This document shows positions 1-8,822 of a DNA stretch of 64,000 nucleotides, piece after piece. The DNA comes from Martinezella dioscoreae (GTDB lineage Bacteria > Pseudomonadota > Alphaproteobacteria > Rhizobiales > Rhizobiaceae), in the NCBI RefSeq assembly GCF_009176305.1, contig NZ_BLAJ01000009.1:1-64000 (forward strand), in the 5' to 3' direction. Each line of letters starts with the position of its first letter. The stretch's first letter is position 1. Below the pieces are notes generated by a model. That model was not told the origin of the DNA. It did not search any database and saw nothing but the letters and a program-made list of their open reading frames with translations. The position numbers and the translations under genes are program-made.

Positions 1-342
1 CTCCAACTGTAAAAATTCTGACATTTTTGTAAGTGATTGAATTAAAAAGCGGATTTGTGAACGCGATCAAAATCTTGGAGATTTTTTCGCGATTGGTCAC
101 GATTTCAGGATTCATTTTACGCCATCTGCCGGAATCATCCAGATAAGCGCTCCTAAAGGGCCACTTGCGCCTATTGCAAGCATTGGATCCGGCTCGCATT
201 GCCAGCCGGACACCCAGGACCTAATAGACATCGAGAGATTGAAGGGAGCAGATATGGTGCTTCTCGATAAAAGGCGGGCACAGGCGGGGTCGAACCGGCA
301 AACGCCAGCTTTCGCCCATAAACATATGCGGAGCGGGCAGGC
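1..342. other. Intergenic stretch upstream of hrpB, no gene recognised
   Basis: The first 120 bases are clearly A+T rich compared with the rest of the window; the remainder is of ordinary composition. I see no convincing reading frame that ends or starts here. The only structure is an imperfect hairpin at 62-91 (outer arms CGCGA and TCGCG, inner arms AAAATC and GATTTT, loop TTGGA), with no T-run that would make it a clear terminator. A promoter for hrpB probably lies here, but I cannot place its -35 and -10 boxes. Confidence 0.5.
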
Positions 343-2820
343 GTGACATATAGAGTACCTTCATTGCCGGGGCTGCCTGTCTCGCATGTGCTCGCCGATA
401 TCGGTGCGGCACTCGCTGAAGAGCGGCGTGCCGTGCTCTCCGCGCCGCCCGGCGCCGGCAAGACGACGCTGGTACCGCTTTATCTCTTGGACGAAGCCTG
501 GCGCGGCGATGACAGGATCATTCTTCTGGAGCCGCGGCGGCTGGCCGCAAGAGCCGCTGCTGCCCGCATGGCCTCACTGCTCGGCGAACAGGTGGGCGAT
601 ACAGTCGGCTACCGCATGCGGCTCGACAACCGCATTTCTCCTAAGACGCGCATTGAGGTGGTGACGGAAGGTGTGTTCGCGCGGATGATCCTCGACGACC
701 CCGAACTCTCAGGCATCTCCACCGTCATCTTCGACGAATTCCACGAGCGCTCGCTGGATGCGGATTTCGGCCTGGCGCTGGCGCTCGATGTGCAAGCGGC
801 GCTGCGAGAGGATCTGCGCATTCTCGTCATGTCGGCAACGCTCGATGTGGAGCGTGTCGCTGCACTCCTCGACCACCCGCCCGTGATCGAAAGCATGGGT
901 CGCAGCTTCCCGATCGATATCCGTCATCAGGATCGGCCAGCGGGAGAGCGGATCGAGGATACGGTGACGCGGGCAATACTTGATGCGCACGCGCGCGAAC
1001 AGGGCTCCATCCTCGCCTTCCTGCCCGGGCAGGCGGAAATCACCCGCACGGTGGAGCGGCTGGAGGGCCGCTTCCGGCCGGAGACGATGATTGCGCCGCT
1101 CTACGGCAATCTCAGCCAGAAGGAACAGGATGCGGCAATTCGGCCAGCGCCGCAGGGCACGCGCAAGATCGTGCTGGCGACCTCGATCGCCGAAACTTCC
1201 ATCACCATCGATGGCGTGCGAATCATTATCGACAGCGGATTGCAGCGCCTGCCCGTTTTCGAGGCTTCCACTGGTATCACGCGGCTCGAGACGGTGCGCG
1301 TGTCGCGCGCCTCGGCCGATCAGCGCGCCGGCCGCGCCGGACGAACCGAACCGGGCATCGCCATCCGGCTCTGGCATCCGGGGCAGACCGCGGCGCTTCC
1401 GGCGTTCACGCCGCCGCAGATCCTTTCGAGCGATCTTTCCGGCCTGGCACTCGATTTGGCCCATTGGGGCGTGCAAGATCCTGCGACGCTTGCCTTCGTC
1501 GATCAACCGCCTGCGACCACGCTTGCCGAAGCACGAGCCCTGCTGCGACAGCTGGGTGCGCTCGACGCGGAAAACGGGCTGACGGCGCGCGGACGGCTGA
1601 TGCGCGAGCTCGCCCTGCCGCCACGACTGGCGGCGATGGTGATTTCGGCTGGCGAATTCGGCCAGGCGCGCGAAGCGGCGCTGCTTGCGGTACTGCTGAC
1701 GGAACAGGGGCTTGGTGGGCAGAGCATCGACGTGGAAGACCGGCTGCGGCGCTTCAAGACCGAGAAGGGTGAACGGGCCGAGGCCGCGCGTCGTCTTGCC
1801 GGGCGTCTCGCTCAAGCGGCCGGTGGCAACGGCGGCACCCCTTCCTCTATTCCTCCGCTTGTCGGCGCGCTGCTGCTGCATGCCTTTCCCGACCGCATCG
1901 CGCTGCAGCGTGGCGGGCGGGGACGTTTCGTCATGGCCAATGGGCGCGGCGCAGAGTTGCCGGAGACCGAGCGGCTTGCCGGCTCCCAGATGCTTGTCGT
2001 CGCGGACCTGACGGGACGTGCGGCGCACGCGCGCGTTCTTGCTGCGGCGGAGATTTCCCGCGCCGATGTCGAAGAGCATTTGCCGGGCGAAATTCGCACC
2101 GAAGACCAGAGCTTTTTCGACAGAGCGAGCCGGCAGGTGCGGGCGCGGCGGGTGACAAGGCTCGGTGCCATCATCTTCGAAGAGACGCCTCTGCCGCGGC
2201 CCACCGGCGAGCCGGCGGCCAAGGCGCTGGCCGACGGCATACGGGAACTCGGGATCGGTGTCCTGCCGTTTTCCAAGGAAGCCACGCAGCTGCGGGACAG
2301 GATCGGCTTCCTGCATCGGACGATCGGCGATCCGTGGCCCGATATGAGCGACGAGGCGCTGCTTGCTCGGCTTGAGGAATGGTTCATGCCGTTTCAGCCC
2401 GACGCGCGCGGCCTCTCCGATATCTCCGCGGGCAGCCTTTCCAACGGGTTGATGTCTCTCGTGCCGCACGAGCTGCAGCGCGACCTCGCTCGAATGGCAC
2501 CGACGCATTTCGAGGCGCCGACCGGCCACCGCCATCCCATTCAATATGATGGCGAGGAACCACTGTTGACCATTCGGGTGCAGGAGCTGTTCGGGCTAAA
2601 GCAGCATCCGGCCATCGGCGGCGGCAGATTGCCGCTGGTGCTGGAATTGACATCGCCGGCACATCGCCCGATCCAGACGACACGCGACCTGCCGGGCTTC
2701 TGGGCCGGATCCTGGAAGGATGTGCGCGCCGATATGCGCGGCCGCTACCCCAGGCACCCCTGGCCGGAAGATCCGGCCGAGGCCTTGCCGACGACACGCG
2801 CCAAGCCAAGGGGGACATGA
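343..2820 (+). CDS. hrpB: ATP-dependent helicase HrpB (DEAH family)
   Basis: A DEAH-box RNA-helicase-like ATPase of 825 residues, the usual size for bacterial HrpB; its cellular substrate is not firmly established in the family. Visible motifs in order: Walker A PPGAGKTT at residues 35-42, motif II as DEFH near 131-134 (HrpB-type variant of DEAH), motif III SATLD near 165, and motif VI QRAGRAGR near 327-334. The C-terminal third carries the HrpB-specific region, with conserved stretches such as QELFGL and PVLELTSPAHRP-like sequence. The start is a GTG with only a weak ribosome binding site; an ATG at 326 is out of frame. The stop overlaps the start of actS in an ATGA, suggesting translational coupling. 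Confidence 0.93.
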   Translation: MTYRVPSLPGLPVSHVLADIGAALAEERRAVLSAPPGAGKTTLVPLYLLDEAWRGDDRIILLEPRRLAARAAAARMASLLGEQVGDTVGYRMRLDNRISPKTRIEVVTEGVFARMILDDPELSGISTVIFDEFHERSLDADFGLALALDVQAALREDLRILVMSATLDVERVAALLDHPPVIESMGRSFPIDIRHQDRPAGERIEDTVTRAILDAHAREQGSILAFLPGQAEITRTVERLEGRFRPETMIAPLYGNLSQKEQDAAIRPAPQGTRKIVLATSIAETSITIDGVRIIIDSGLQRLPVFEASTGITRLETVRVSRASADQRAGRAGRTEPGIAIRLWHPGQTAALPAFTPPQILSSDLSGLALDLAHWGVQDPATLAFVDQPPATTLAEARALLRQLGALDAENGLTARGRLMRELALPPRLAAMVISAGEFGQAREAALLAVLLTEQGLGGQSIDVEDRLRRFKTEKGERAEAARRLAGRLAQAAGGNGGTPSSIPPLVGALLLHAFPDRIALQRGGRGRFVMANGRGAELPETERLAGSQMLVVADLTGRAAHARVLAAAEISRADVEEHLPGEIRTEDQSFFDRASRQVRARRVTRLGAIIFEETPLPRPTGEPAAKALADGIRELGIGVLPFSKEATQLRDRIGFLHRTIGDPWPDMSDEALLARLEEWFMPFQPDARGLSDISAGSLSNGLMSLVPHELQRDLARMAPTHFEAPTGHRHPIQYDGEEPLLTIRVQELFGLKQHPAIGGGRLPLVLELTSPAHRPIQTTRDLPGFWAGSWKDVRADMRGRYPRHPWPEDPAEALPTTRAKPRGT

Positions 2821-4160
2821 CGATGGCACGCTTCTTCCGGGGACTGGAAAAGCTCTCCGAAGCCGAAATGAAGGCGCAGGAGGGCCATCATACCAGCCGG
2901 CGGCTGAGACTGCAGACGCTGGTGCGCCTGCGCTGGCTTGCGGTCGGCGGTCAGACGGTAACCGTGATGATCGTCGCCTTCTGGCTGAAATTTCCCATGC
3001 CGCTGCTGCCCTGCTGCGTACTGATCGCCTGCCTTGCCTGGATCAACTTCTTCCTGACGCTGCGCTATCCGCCCACGCACCGACTGGAGCCGCCGGCAGC
3101 CTTTGCGCTGCTCAGCCTCGATCTCCTGCAGCTCTGCGGACTGCTGCTGATCACCGGCGGGCTTGCCAATCCCTTCTCGGCGCTCGTCTGCGTGCCTGTC
3201 ATCATCTCCTTCGCATCGCAGCCGATCCGCTACAGTATGCCGCTCATCGTACTTGCAATGATCTGCATTACCGGTCTGGCATTCTCTCCCTTCCCCCTGC
3301 CCTGGTATGAGGGCGTTTCGGTCAGCGTGCATAGCGTCATGCAGCTGGGCGTGTGGTGCTCTATCGCCTCCACCATGGCCTTTGCCGCCTTTTATGCCTA
3401 TCGCGTCTCCATGGAAGCCTCCCAGCTTGCGGATGCTCTTTCGGCGACGGAGCTGGTGCTGCAGCGGGAAAAGCACCTGTCGCAGCTCGACGGGCTGGCG
3501 GCGGCGGCGGCACACGAGCTCGGCACGCCGCTTGCGACGATCAGCGTCGTCGCCAAGGAGATGGAGCGGGAACTGCGCGAGGACGACCGTTTCCGGGAGG
3601 ATGTGGCGCTGCTGCGCAGCCAGAGCGAGCGCTGCCGCGATATTCTCAGGCGGCTGACGACGCTCTCCTCCGAGGACGAAGCGCATATGAGGCGGCTGAC
3701 GCTGTCGTCGATGATGGAAGAAGTGATCGCGCCGCACCGCGAGTTCGGGATCAACCTGGAATTCATCGAGAAGAGCCCGCGGGCGGGCGAACCTGTTCTG
3801 TCACGCAATGCCGGCATGATGTATGGCCTCGGCAACCTCATCGAAAATGCGGTCGATTATGCCCGCAAGACTGTGACGGTGACGGTGGAATACACCGCCG
3901 AAACTCTGACTATTATCATCGAGGACGATGGCGGCGGTTACTCGCCTGAAATACTGGCACGGATCGGCGAACCCTATGTCACCTCACGCCAGCGGGATGA
4001 CACGGCAGGCGGCCTTGGGCTTGGGCTCTTCATCGCCAAGACGTTGCTCGAGCGCTCGGGCGCCACACTTTCCTTCGGCAATCGCGATCCGGAAACGCCG
4101 GGAGCGCGCGTCCGCGTCGAATGGCCGCGCGTATTAATCGACAGTAATTCGACAAAATGA
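2817..4160 (+). CDS. actS: Redox-sensing histidine kinase ActS (RegB/PrrB family)
   Basis: Membrane sensor kinase of a RegB/RegA-type two-component system, which in alphaproteobacteria links electron-transport redox state to respiration, carbon and nitrogen fixation and, in rhizobia, acid tolerance. The N-terminal part (about residues 35-195) holds several membrane segments and the family's quinone-site signature GGLANPF at 114-120. The H-box HELGTPLATI has phospho-acceptor His233. A conserved cysteine, Cys273 in the stretch SERCRDIL, corresponds to the redox-active cysteine of RegB. The ATPase domain has the N-box NLIENAVDYA and the G-box GLGLGLFIAK. It overlaps hrpB by ATGA and precedes its regulator actR. 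All key residues are present. Confidence 0.92.
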   Translation: MTMARFFRGLEKLSEAEMKAQEGHHTSRRLRLQTLVRLRWLAVGGQTVTVMIVAFWLKFPMPLLPCCVLIACLAWINFFLTLRYPPTHRLEPPAAFALLSLDLLQLCGLLLITGGLANPFSALVCVPVIISFASQPIRYSMPLIVLAMICITGLAFSPFPLPWYEGVSVSVHSVMQLGVWCSIASTMAFAAFYAYRVSMEASQLADALSATELVLQREKHLSQLDGLAAAAAHELGTPLATISVVAKEMERELREDDRFREDVALLRSQSERCRDILRRLTTLSSEDEAHMRRLTLSSMMEEVIAPHREFGINLEFIEKSPRAGEPVLSRNAGMMYGLGNLIENAVDYARKTVTVTVEYTAETLTIIIEDDGGGYSPEILARIGEPYVTSRQRDDTAGGLGLGLFIAKTLLERSGATLSFGNRDPETPGARVRVEWPRVLIDSNSTK

Positions 4161-4235
4161 TTTTCGCGGCTTAAAACTGCCATCGTCAAAATCGGTTGAA
4201 TACGCAGGCGGATGGTCGCCGGGATAGAAGATAAC

Positions 4236-4823
4236 ATGACGGATAAGGAAAGTGCTGCTCCGCCGGTCGGGGCCAAGGATGCCGAGGCCCATATCGGCCC
4301 GGATGCTACATTGCTGATCGTCGATGACGATGGTCCCTTTCTACGCCGGCTGGCGAGGGCAATGGAGGCACGCGGCTTTGTGGTCGAGACGGCGGAATCG
4401 GTGGCGGAAGGCGTTGCCAAATCCAAGGCGACCCCGCCGAAATATGCCGTGGTCGACCTTCGCCTCGGCGACGGCAACGGGCTCGATGTGATCGAAGCCA
4501 TCCGTCAGCGGCGGGACGACACGCATATCGTGGTGCTGACGGGCTATGGCAACATCGCGACTGCGGTCACCGCCGTCAAGCTTGGCGCGCTCGACTATCT
4601 CGCCAAACCTGCCGATGCCGACGACGTCTATGCCGCGCTGACGCAGCGCCCCGGCGAGAAGGCCGAAGTGCCAGAAAATCCGATGTCTGCTGACCGCGTG
4701 CGCTGGGAACATATCCAGCGTGTCTATGAAATGTGCGAGCGCAATGTTTCCGAGACGGCCCGGCGCCTCAACATGCATCGCCGCACCTTACAGCGCATCC
4801 TTGCCAAGCGGGCGCCGAAATAG
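4236..4823 (+). CDS. actR: Response regulator ActR (RegA/PrrA family)
   Basis: Cognate regulator of ActS. The N-terminal receiver begins at LLIVDDDG and carries the phospho-acceptor Asp74 in VVDLRLGDG (counted from this start). The C-terminus ends in a short Fis-type helix-turn-helix (NVSETARRLNMHRRTLQRIL), and there is no sigma54 ATPase domain, the RegA architecture. I chose the ATG at 4236 because it gives about 195 residues, close to the family length, and is preceded by a purine-rich stretch. An in-frame ATG at 4212 would add eight residues and cannot be excluded. The gap to actS is about 75 bases, so co-transcription is likely. Confidence 0.92.
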   Translation: MTDKESAAPPVGAKDAEAHIGPDATLLIVDDDGPFLRRLARAMEARGFVVETAESVAEGVAKSKATPPKYAVVDLRLGDGNGLDVIEAIRQRRDDTHIVVLTGYGNIATAVTAVKLGALDYLAKPADADDVYAALTQRPGEKAEVPENPMSADRVRWEHIQRVYEMCERNVSETARRLNMHRRTLQRILAKRAPK

Positions 4824-4881
4824 AGCATACTATTGTATCGGGAGAGGACGCTGTAAGTGCAAGCTTCAAAGGCGCTCGAAG

Positions 4882-5418
4882 CTAAGGCGTCTCACCCCCC
4901 TCATCCGCCCTTCGGGCGCTTTCTCCCCGAGGGGAGAAGGCAAAATCTTTACCCGTCGCCCATTCTGCCAGCATTAAGCGCTGGGCGGCGGCGCGAGAGA
5001 AATTGAGCGTTACCGATTTGCGCGTCGCCGGCGGCAGGCGATGCTCCGGCGCCTCGCGTAGCATATGGGCGCCGTAGCCGTCCGACAGAAACAGCCCACA
5101 ATCCTCCGGGAAGATATCCAGCGGCACATCCTTGTGCGTCGCGAAGAACATCCGGTCGCAATGCTGCCGGTATTCGGGCCATTTGCGGTCGACGCGGAAA
5201 TCCTCGATCGAGGTCTTGATCTCGATGATCCAGATCTCGCCCTTCTCCGAAAGGCTGACGAGATCGGCGCGGCGACCGCTGGCGAGCGGCAGCTCCGGTA
5301 GCACGGCGTGACGCATTTCGTGCAGTAATAGTTGCACGCCTTTGCGTACAAGCATGGCCCGTTCCGACTGCCGGCCATCTATTAACGGATTGTTATTGTA
5401 AACGTTCAAAATCGTCAT
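4882..5418 (-). CDS. mmcB: MmcB-family DNA repair protein (PD-(D/E)XK nuclease-like)
   Basis: 178 residues resembling the alphaproteobacterial MmcB/PF06319 family, small proteins of the SOS mutagenesis and repair network. The core has a restriction-endonuclease-like motif, RADLVSL followed by IIEIKTS, with candidate metal and catalytic residues Asp52, Glu66 and Lys68. The last 15 or so residues (from FSPRGE onward) are encoded by a RIME-like palindromic repeat at 4891-4940 and do not look like part of the family fold. The gene is divergent from the downstream L,D-transpeptidase and convergent with actR. The function is inferred by family resemblance; the nuclease activity is unproven. Confidence 0.8.
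   Translation of the reverse strand: MTILNVYNNNPLIDGRQSERAMLVRKGVQLLLHEMRHAVLPELPLASGRRADLVSLSEKGEIWIIEIKTSIEDFRVDRKWPEYRQHCDRMFFATHKDVPLDIFPEDCGLFLSDGYGAHMLREAPEHRLPPATRKSVTLNFSRAAAQRLMLAEWATGKDFAFSPRGESARRADEGGETP
4891..4940. repeat. RIME-like palindromic repeat overlapping the 3' end of mmcB
   Basis: Two adjoining palindromes, one with arms GCCC/GGGC around 4907-4917 and one with arms TTCTCCCC and GGGGAGAA at 4921-4938. This is the typical layout of the Rhizobium-specific intergenic mosaic element. Here it lies inside the reading frame and supplies its C-terminal residues. Similar elements occur at 20981-21026 and 47824-47911. Confidence 0.75.
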
Positions 5419-5599
5419 GAATTGTCTCGGGGACAGGCTTGGCGTTGTTGCAAAAAAACCATGTCCTTCTAATTTGCGCGCCAGCCCTATTTTTGTAGGG
5501 CCAGAGCAGCTTGCAAAGCCAAGTTTAATGGAAAATAAACTTTAGACAAAGATGGTTTACAGCCATCCATTTCCCGCCACGAAAATTCAAGAGACTTCC

Positions 5600-6274
5600 A
5601 TGCGCATCCGTAATGCTATGACCGCACTCGGCCTTGTCGCAATGCTCGCATCGGCTGGCTATGCCACCACCGCCGCAGCAGCGCCGGCCGCCACCGCAAA
5701 TTCGGCCACCGAAACCATCAAGACGTTCGATGGCGACTACGGCGTGACGACCGACAATGGCTTTCAGCTGCCGGCGATCCCGATCCAGAAGGTGAAGCCG
5801 CAGTTCCGCCGTCAGATCGTCGAATACAAGACGGATGAAGCGGAAGGCACGATCATCGTCAATACACGCGAGCGTCACCTCTATTATATCCTCGGCAATG
5901 GCGAAGCGATGCGTTACGGCATCGGCGTCGGTAAGCAGGGCTTCTCCTGGTCCGGCACCGCATACGTCGCGTGGAAGCAGGAATGGCCGAATTGGCATCC
6001 GCCGAAGGAAATGGCTGTCCGCCGTCCAGAAATCGCCAAGTATGTCGATGGCGGCATGAACCCGGGCCTTTCCAACCCACTCGGTGCACGCGCCATGTAT
6101 CTCTACAACGAAAAGGGCCAGGACACGCTGTTCCGCCTGCACGGTACGCCGGAATGGGCTTCGATCGGCACCGCTGCCTCCTCGGGCTGCATCCGCCTGA
6201 TCAATCAGGACGTGATCGATCTCTACAGCCGCGTTCTTCCCGGCCGCAGCACCAAGGTTATCGTTATCCAGTAA
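5600..6274 (+). CDS. Exported L,D-transpeptidase (ErfK/YbiS/YcfS/YnhG family)
   Basis: Periplasmic enzyme expected to make 3-3 peptidoglycan cross-links or to anchor proteins to murein, acting on meso-diaminopimelate of stem peptides. The start at 5600 gives an immediate signal peptide (MRIRNAMTALGLVAM, alanine-rich cleavage region near residues 24-29); an in-frame ATG at 5552 would put 16 polar residues before it. The YkuD catalytic block is complete, with His181 in HGTPEWAS and the nucleophile Cys197 in SSGCIRL. The length of 224 residues is typical for rhizobia, which have many paralogues and use extensive L,D-cross-linking in polar growth. It stands alone and is followed by a strong terminator. 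Confidence 0.9.
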   Translation: MRIRNAMTALGLVAMLASAGYATTAAAAPAATANSATETIKTFDGDYGVTTDNGFQLPAIPIQKVKPQFRRQIVEYKTDEAEGTIIVNTRERHLYYILGNGEAMRYGIGVGKQGFSWSGTAYVAWKQEWPNWHPPKEMAVRRPEIAKYVDGGMNPGLSNPLGARAMYLYNEKGQDTLFRLHGTPEWASIGTAASSGCIRLINQDVIDLYSRVLPGRSTKVIVIQ

Positions 6275-6293
6275 TCACTGGACATTCGAATTG

Positions 6294-6328
6294 AAAAAGC
6301 CGCCGGATACTGATCCGGCGGCTTTTTT
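6294..6328 (+). terminator. Rho-independent terminator after the L,D-transpeptidase gene
   Basis: A perfect stem (GCCGCCGGAT paired with ATCCGGCGGC) with a 4-base loop, flanked by AAAAA on the left and TTTTTT on the right. It lies 20 bases after the stop codon. Confidence 0.92.
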
Positions 6329-6370
6329 GCTTGAGGGATTTGGATCGATCCCAATCGTCAGGACTCGCCT

Positions 6371-6417
6371 TCATCCTTCAAGGCTCCGCCCTTGGCTGCG
6401 CGCCTCGGAATGAGGGC
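6371..6417. repeat. Dispersed intergenic repeat fragment
   Basis: Sequence of the CATCCTTCAAGG ... CCTCGGAATGAGGG type: a loose inverted repeat with the ATCCTT/TGAGG ends common in alphaproteobacterial intergenic repeats. It resembles the element at 42456-42547. It lies between the terminator and the 3' end of glcB. Confidence 0.45.
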
Positions 6418-6535
6418 TCACTTTTTCCGCTGGCCGCAAGAGCCCCTCCACCTCATCGCGAGTTGCCTTGCAGTCAAAGCGTCAGCGCAGAGGACAAGGC
6501 CTCGAACGATCGAGGTGACCTCCGACGGGATGAAG

Positions 6536-8704
6536 TTACCCCGCCTGCTTTGCCTTCAGCTCGATGCGGCGGCGATGCAGGACCGGTTCGGTATAGCCAT
6601 TCGGCTGCTCGCGCCCCTTGAGGACGAGATCGAGAGCGGCCTGGAAGGCGACGGAGCCGTCGAAATTGCCTGACATGGGAACGTAGTTAGGATCGCCGGC
6701 ATTCTGCTGGTCAACCACAGCCGCCATGCGCTTCATCGTTTCCAGAATCTGCGCTTCCGTGATGACCTTGTGATGCAGCCAGTTGGCCATGTGCTGCGCC
6801 GAGATGCGCAGCGTGGCGCGGTCTTCCATGAGGCCGACATTGTTAATGTCTGGAACCTTGGAGCAGCCGACGCCCTGATCAACCCAGCGCACAACATAGC
6901 CGAGGATGCCCTGGCTGTTATTGTCGATTTCCCGCTGGATTTCCTCCAGCGTCCAGTTCGGCCGCGAGGCGACCGGCACGGAGAGGATGTCGGAGAGCTT
7001 GGCGCGGGCGCGGCTCTTCAGGCTCTTCTGCACATCAGCAACATTGACGCGATGATAATGGGTAGCATGCAGCGTCGCGGCCGTCGGGGATGGCACCCAG
7101 GCGGTGTTGGCACCCGCCTTGGGATGCGCAATCTTCTGCTCGAGCATGGCCGCCATCAGATCCGGCATGGCCCACATGCCCTTGCCGATCTGGGCATGAC
7201 CGGAAAGGCCACATTCCAGGCCGATATCGACGTTCCAGTTCTCATAGGCGCCGATCCAGGCCGCCTGCTTCATATCGCCCTTGCGGATCATTGGGCCTGC
7301 TTCCATCGAAGTATGGATTTCATCACCGGTGCGATCGAGGAAGCCGGTATTGATGAAGACGACGCGCTCGCGGGCGGCGCGGATCGCTTCCTTGAGGTTG
7401 ACCGTCGTGCGGCGCTCCTCGTCCATGATGCCCATCTTGATGGTATTGCGCGGCATCCCAAGCAGATCCTCGACGCGCGAGAAGATGTCCACCGCGAAGG
7501 CGACTTCTTCTGGCCCGTGCATCTTTGGCTTGACGACATACATGGAGCCGGTGCGGGAATTCTTGCGGCGGCCACTGGGGCCGATGTCATAGAGCGCGAT
7601 CAGGCCGGTGATGGCGGCATCCATGATACCCTCCGGCACCTCATTGCCATCACGGTCGAGAATGGCCGGATTGGTCATCAGGTGGCCGACATTGCGCACC
7701 AGCATAAGCGAGCGGCAATGCAGATCGAACGTGCCGCCATTCGGCGCCGTATAGGTGACATCGGGGTTGAGCCGGCGGGTAAAGGTCTTGCCGCCCTTGG
7801 CGACTTCCTCGGTCAGATCGCCTTTCATCAGGCCGAGCCAGTTGCGGTAAACCTCCGCCTTGTCCTCGGCATCGACGGCTGCGATCGAATCCTCGCAATC
7901 CATGATCGTCGTGATCGCCGATTCCAGGCGGACATCGGAAATGCCGGCCGGGTCGGACTTGCCGATGGCGGTGCTCGTGTCGATGACGATTTCGATATGG
8001 ATGCCGTTCTGCTTCAGCAGGATATGGGTGGGGGTAGCGGCATCACCGAGATAGCCGGCGAAATGGCTGCCATCGGCGAGCTTTACGGCGCCGCCCTCGG
8101 TCGTAACCGCCAAGGCGCCATCCTTCACAGCGAAGCCTGTGACATCCTTCCAGCTTGCGCCATCAAGCGGAACGGTGGAATCAAGAAAATCCCGAACCCA
8201 GGCGATGACCTTCTCGCCGCGCTTGGGATTATAGCCCCTGCCCTTTTCGGCGCCAGCGGTCTCCGGAATGGCATCGGTGCCGTAGAGAGCGTCATAGAGC
8301 GATCCCCAGCGGGCATTGGCCGCGTTCAGGGCATAGCGGGCATTCATGACGGGAACGACGAGCTGCGGGCCGGCAATCTCTGAAATTTCCGGATCGACAT
8401 TGGCGGTCGAGATCGTGAAGGCCGGACCTTCGGGCACGATATAGCCGATCTCGCGCAGGAAGGCTTCGTAGGCGGCGAGATCGACGGGCGCGCCATTCTT
8501 GCGGTACCAATCGTCAAGCGCTACCTGCATGCGGTCCCGCTTGGCGAGAAGCTCACGGTTCCTTGGCGCGAGATCATGGACGATCTTGGAAAAACCGGCA
8601 AAGAAGGCGTCGGCATCCACGCCCGAACCTGGAAGCGCCTCCTTAACGAGGAAATCGTAGAGGACCTGTTCGATCTGAAGCCCGTGTTTTTCAATGCGGC
8701 TCAT
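6536..8704 (-). CDS. glcB: Malate synthase G
   Basis: Condenses glyoxylate with acetyl-CoA to malate (glyoxylate and glycolate assimilation, cytoplasm). The 722 residues match the usual length of the monomeric G isoform. Recognisable blocks are TIMDCEDSIAAVDAEDK, AGPMIRKGDMK, GLSGHAQIGKGMWAMPDLM and the C-terminal catalytic region GCSKVPDINNVGLMED, in which Asp628 aligns with the catalytic base known from the E. coli enzyme. It is monocistronic in this view: no neighbour belongs to the glyoxylate shunt. The start ATG at 8704 fits the family N-terminus (short helix with KHGLQIEQVLYDFL). Confidence 0.97.
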   Translation of the reverse strand: MSRIEKHGLQIEQVLYDFLVKEALPGSGVDADAFFAGFSKIVHDLAPRNRELLAKRDRMQVALDDWYRKNGAPVDLAAYEAFLREIGYIVPEGPAFTISTANVDPEISEIAGPQLVVPVMNARYALNAANARWGSLYDALYGTDAIPETAGAEKGRGYNPKRGEKVIAWVRDFLDSTVPLDGASWKDVTGFAVKDGALAVTTEGGAVKLADGSHFAGYLGDAATPTHILLKQNGIHIEIVIDTSTAIGKSDPAGISDVRLESAITTIMDCEDSIAAVDAEDKAEVYRNWLGLMKGDLTEEVAKGGKTFTRRLNPDVTYTAPNGGTFDLHCRSLMLVRNVGHLMTNPAILDRDGNEVPEGIMDAAITGLIALYDIGPSGRRKNSRTGSMYVVKPKMHGPEEVAFAVDIFSRVEDLLGMPRNTIKMGIMDEERRTTVNLKEAIRAARERVVFINTGFLDRTGDEIHTSMEAGPMIRKGDMKQAAWIGAYENWNVDIGLECGLSGHAQIGKGMWAMPDLMAAMLEQKIAHPKAGANTAWVPSPTAATLHATHYHRVNVADVQKSLKSRARAKLSDILSVPVASRPNWTLEEIQREIDNNSQGILGYVVRWVDQGVGCSKVPDINNVGLMEDRATLRISAQHMANWLHHKVITEAQILETMKRMAAVVDQQNAGDPNYVPMSGNFDGSVAFQAALDLVLKGREQPNGYTEPVLHRRRIELKAKQAG

Positions 8705-8822
8705 GCCATATACTCCTCAAGGCCGTGCTACGGCTCAATTTTAACATGTTGCCACTTTGCTCACGGTTTCACTTCTGTCAATTTGGCAATAGTTCGAAAG
8801 ATTTATGCCTTTATGGAAATAA

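Noticed and set aside
270..305. T-loop-like sequence on the minus strand (CCGGTTCGACCCCG) near hrpB, as if a tRNA or tmRNA end
   Set aside because: The T-stem has a mismatch, no CCA or proper acceptor partner follows, and no anticodon arm or tmRNA tag sequence is seen in either direction within 1-340.
709..2544. Very long open frame antisense to hrpB (611 codons)
   Set aside because: Long antisense frames are expected in high G+C DNA; it is fully covered by the well-supported hrpB and has no family features. The same holds for long antisense frames over glcB (6770-8383), the HyuA-like gene (9012-10283), hslU (13532-14905) and gyrB (56420-58312).
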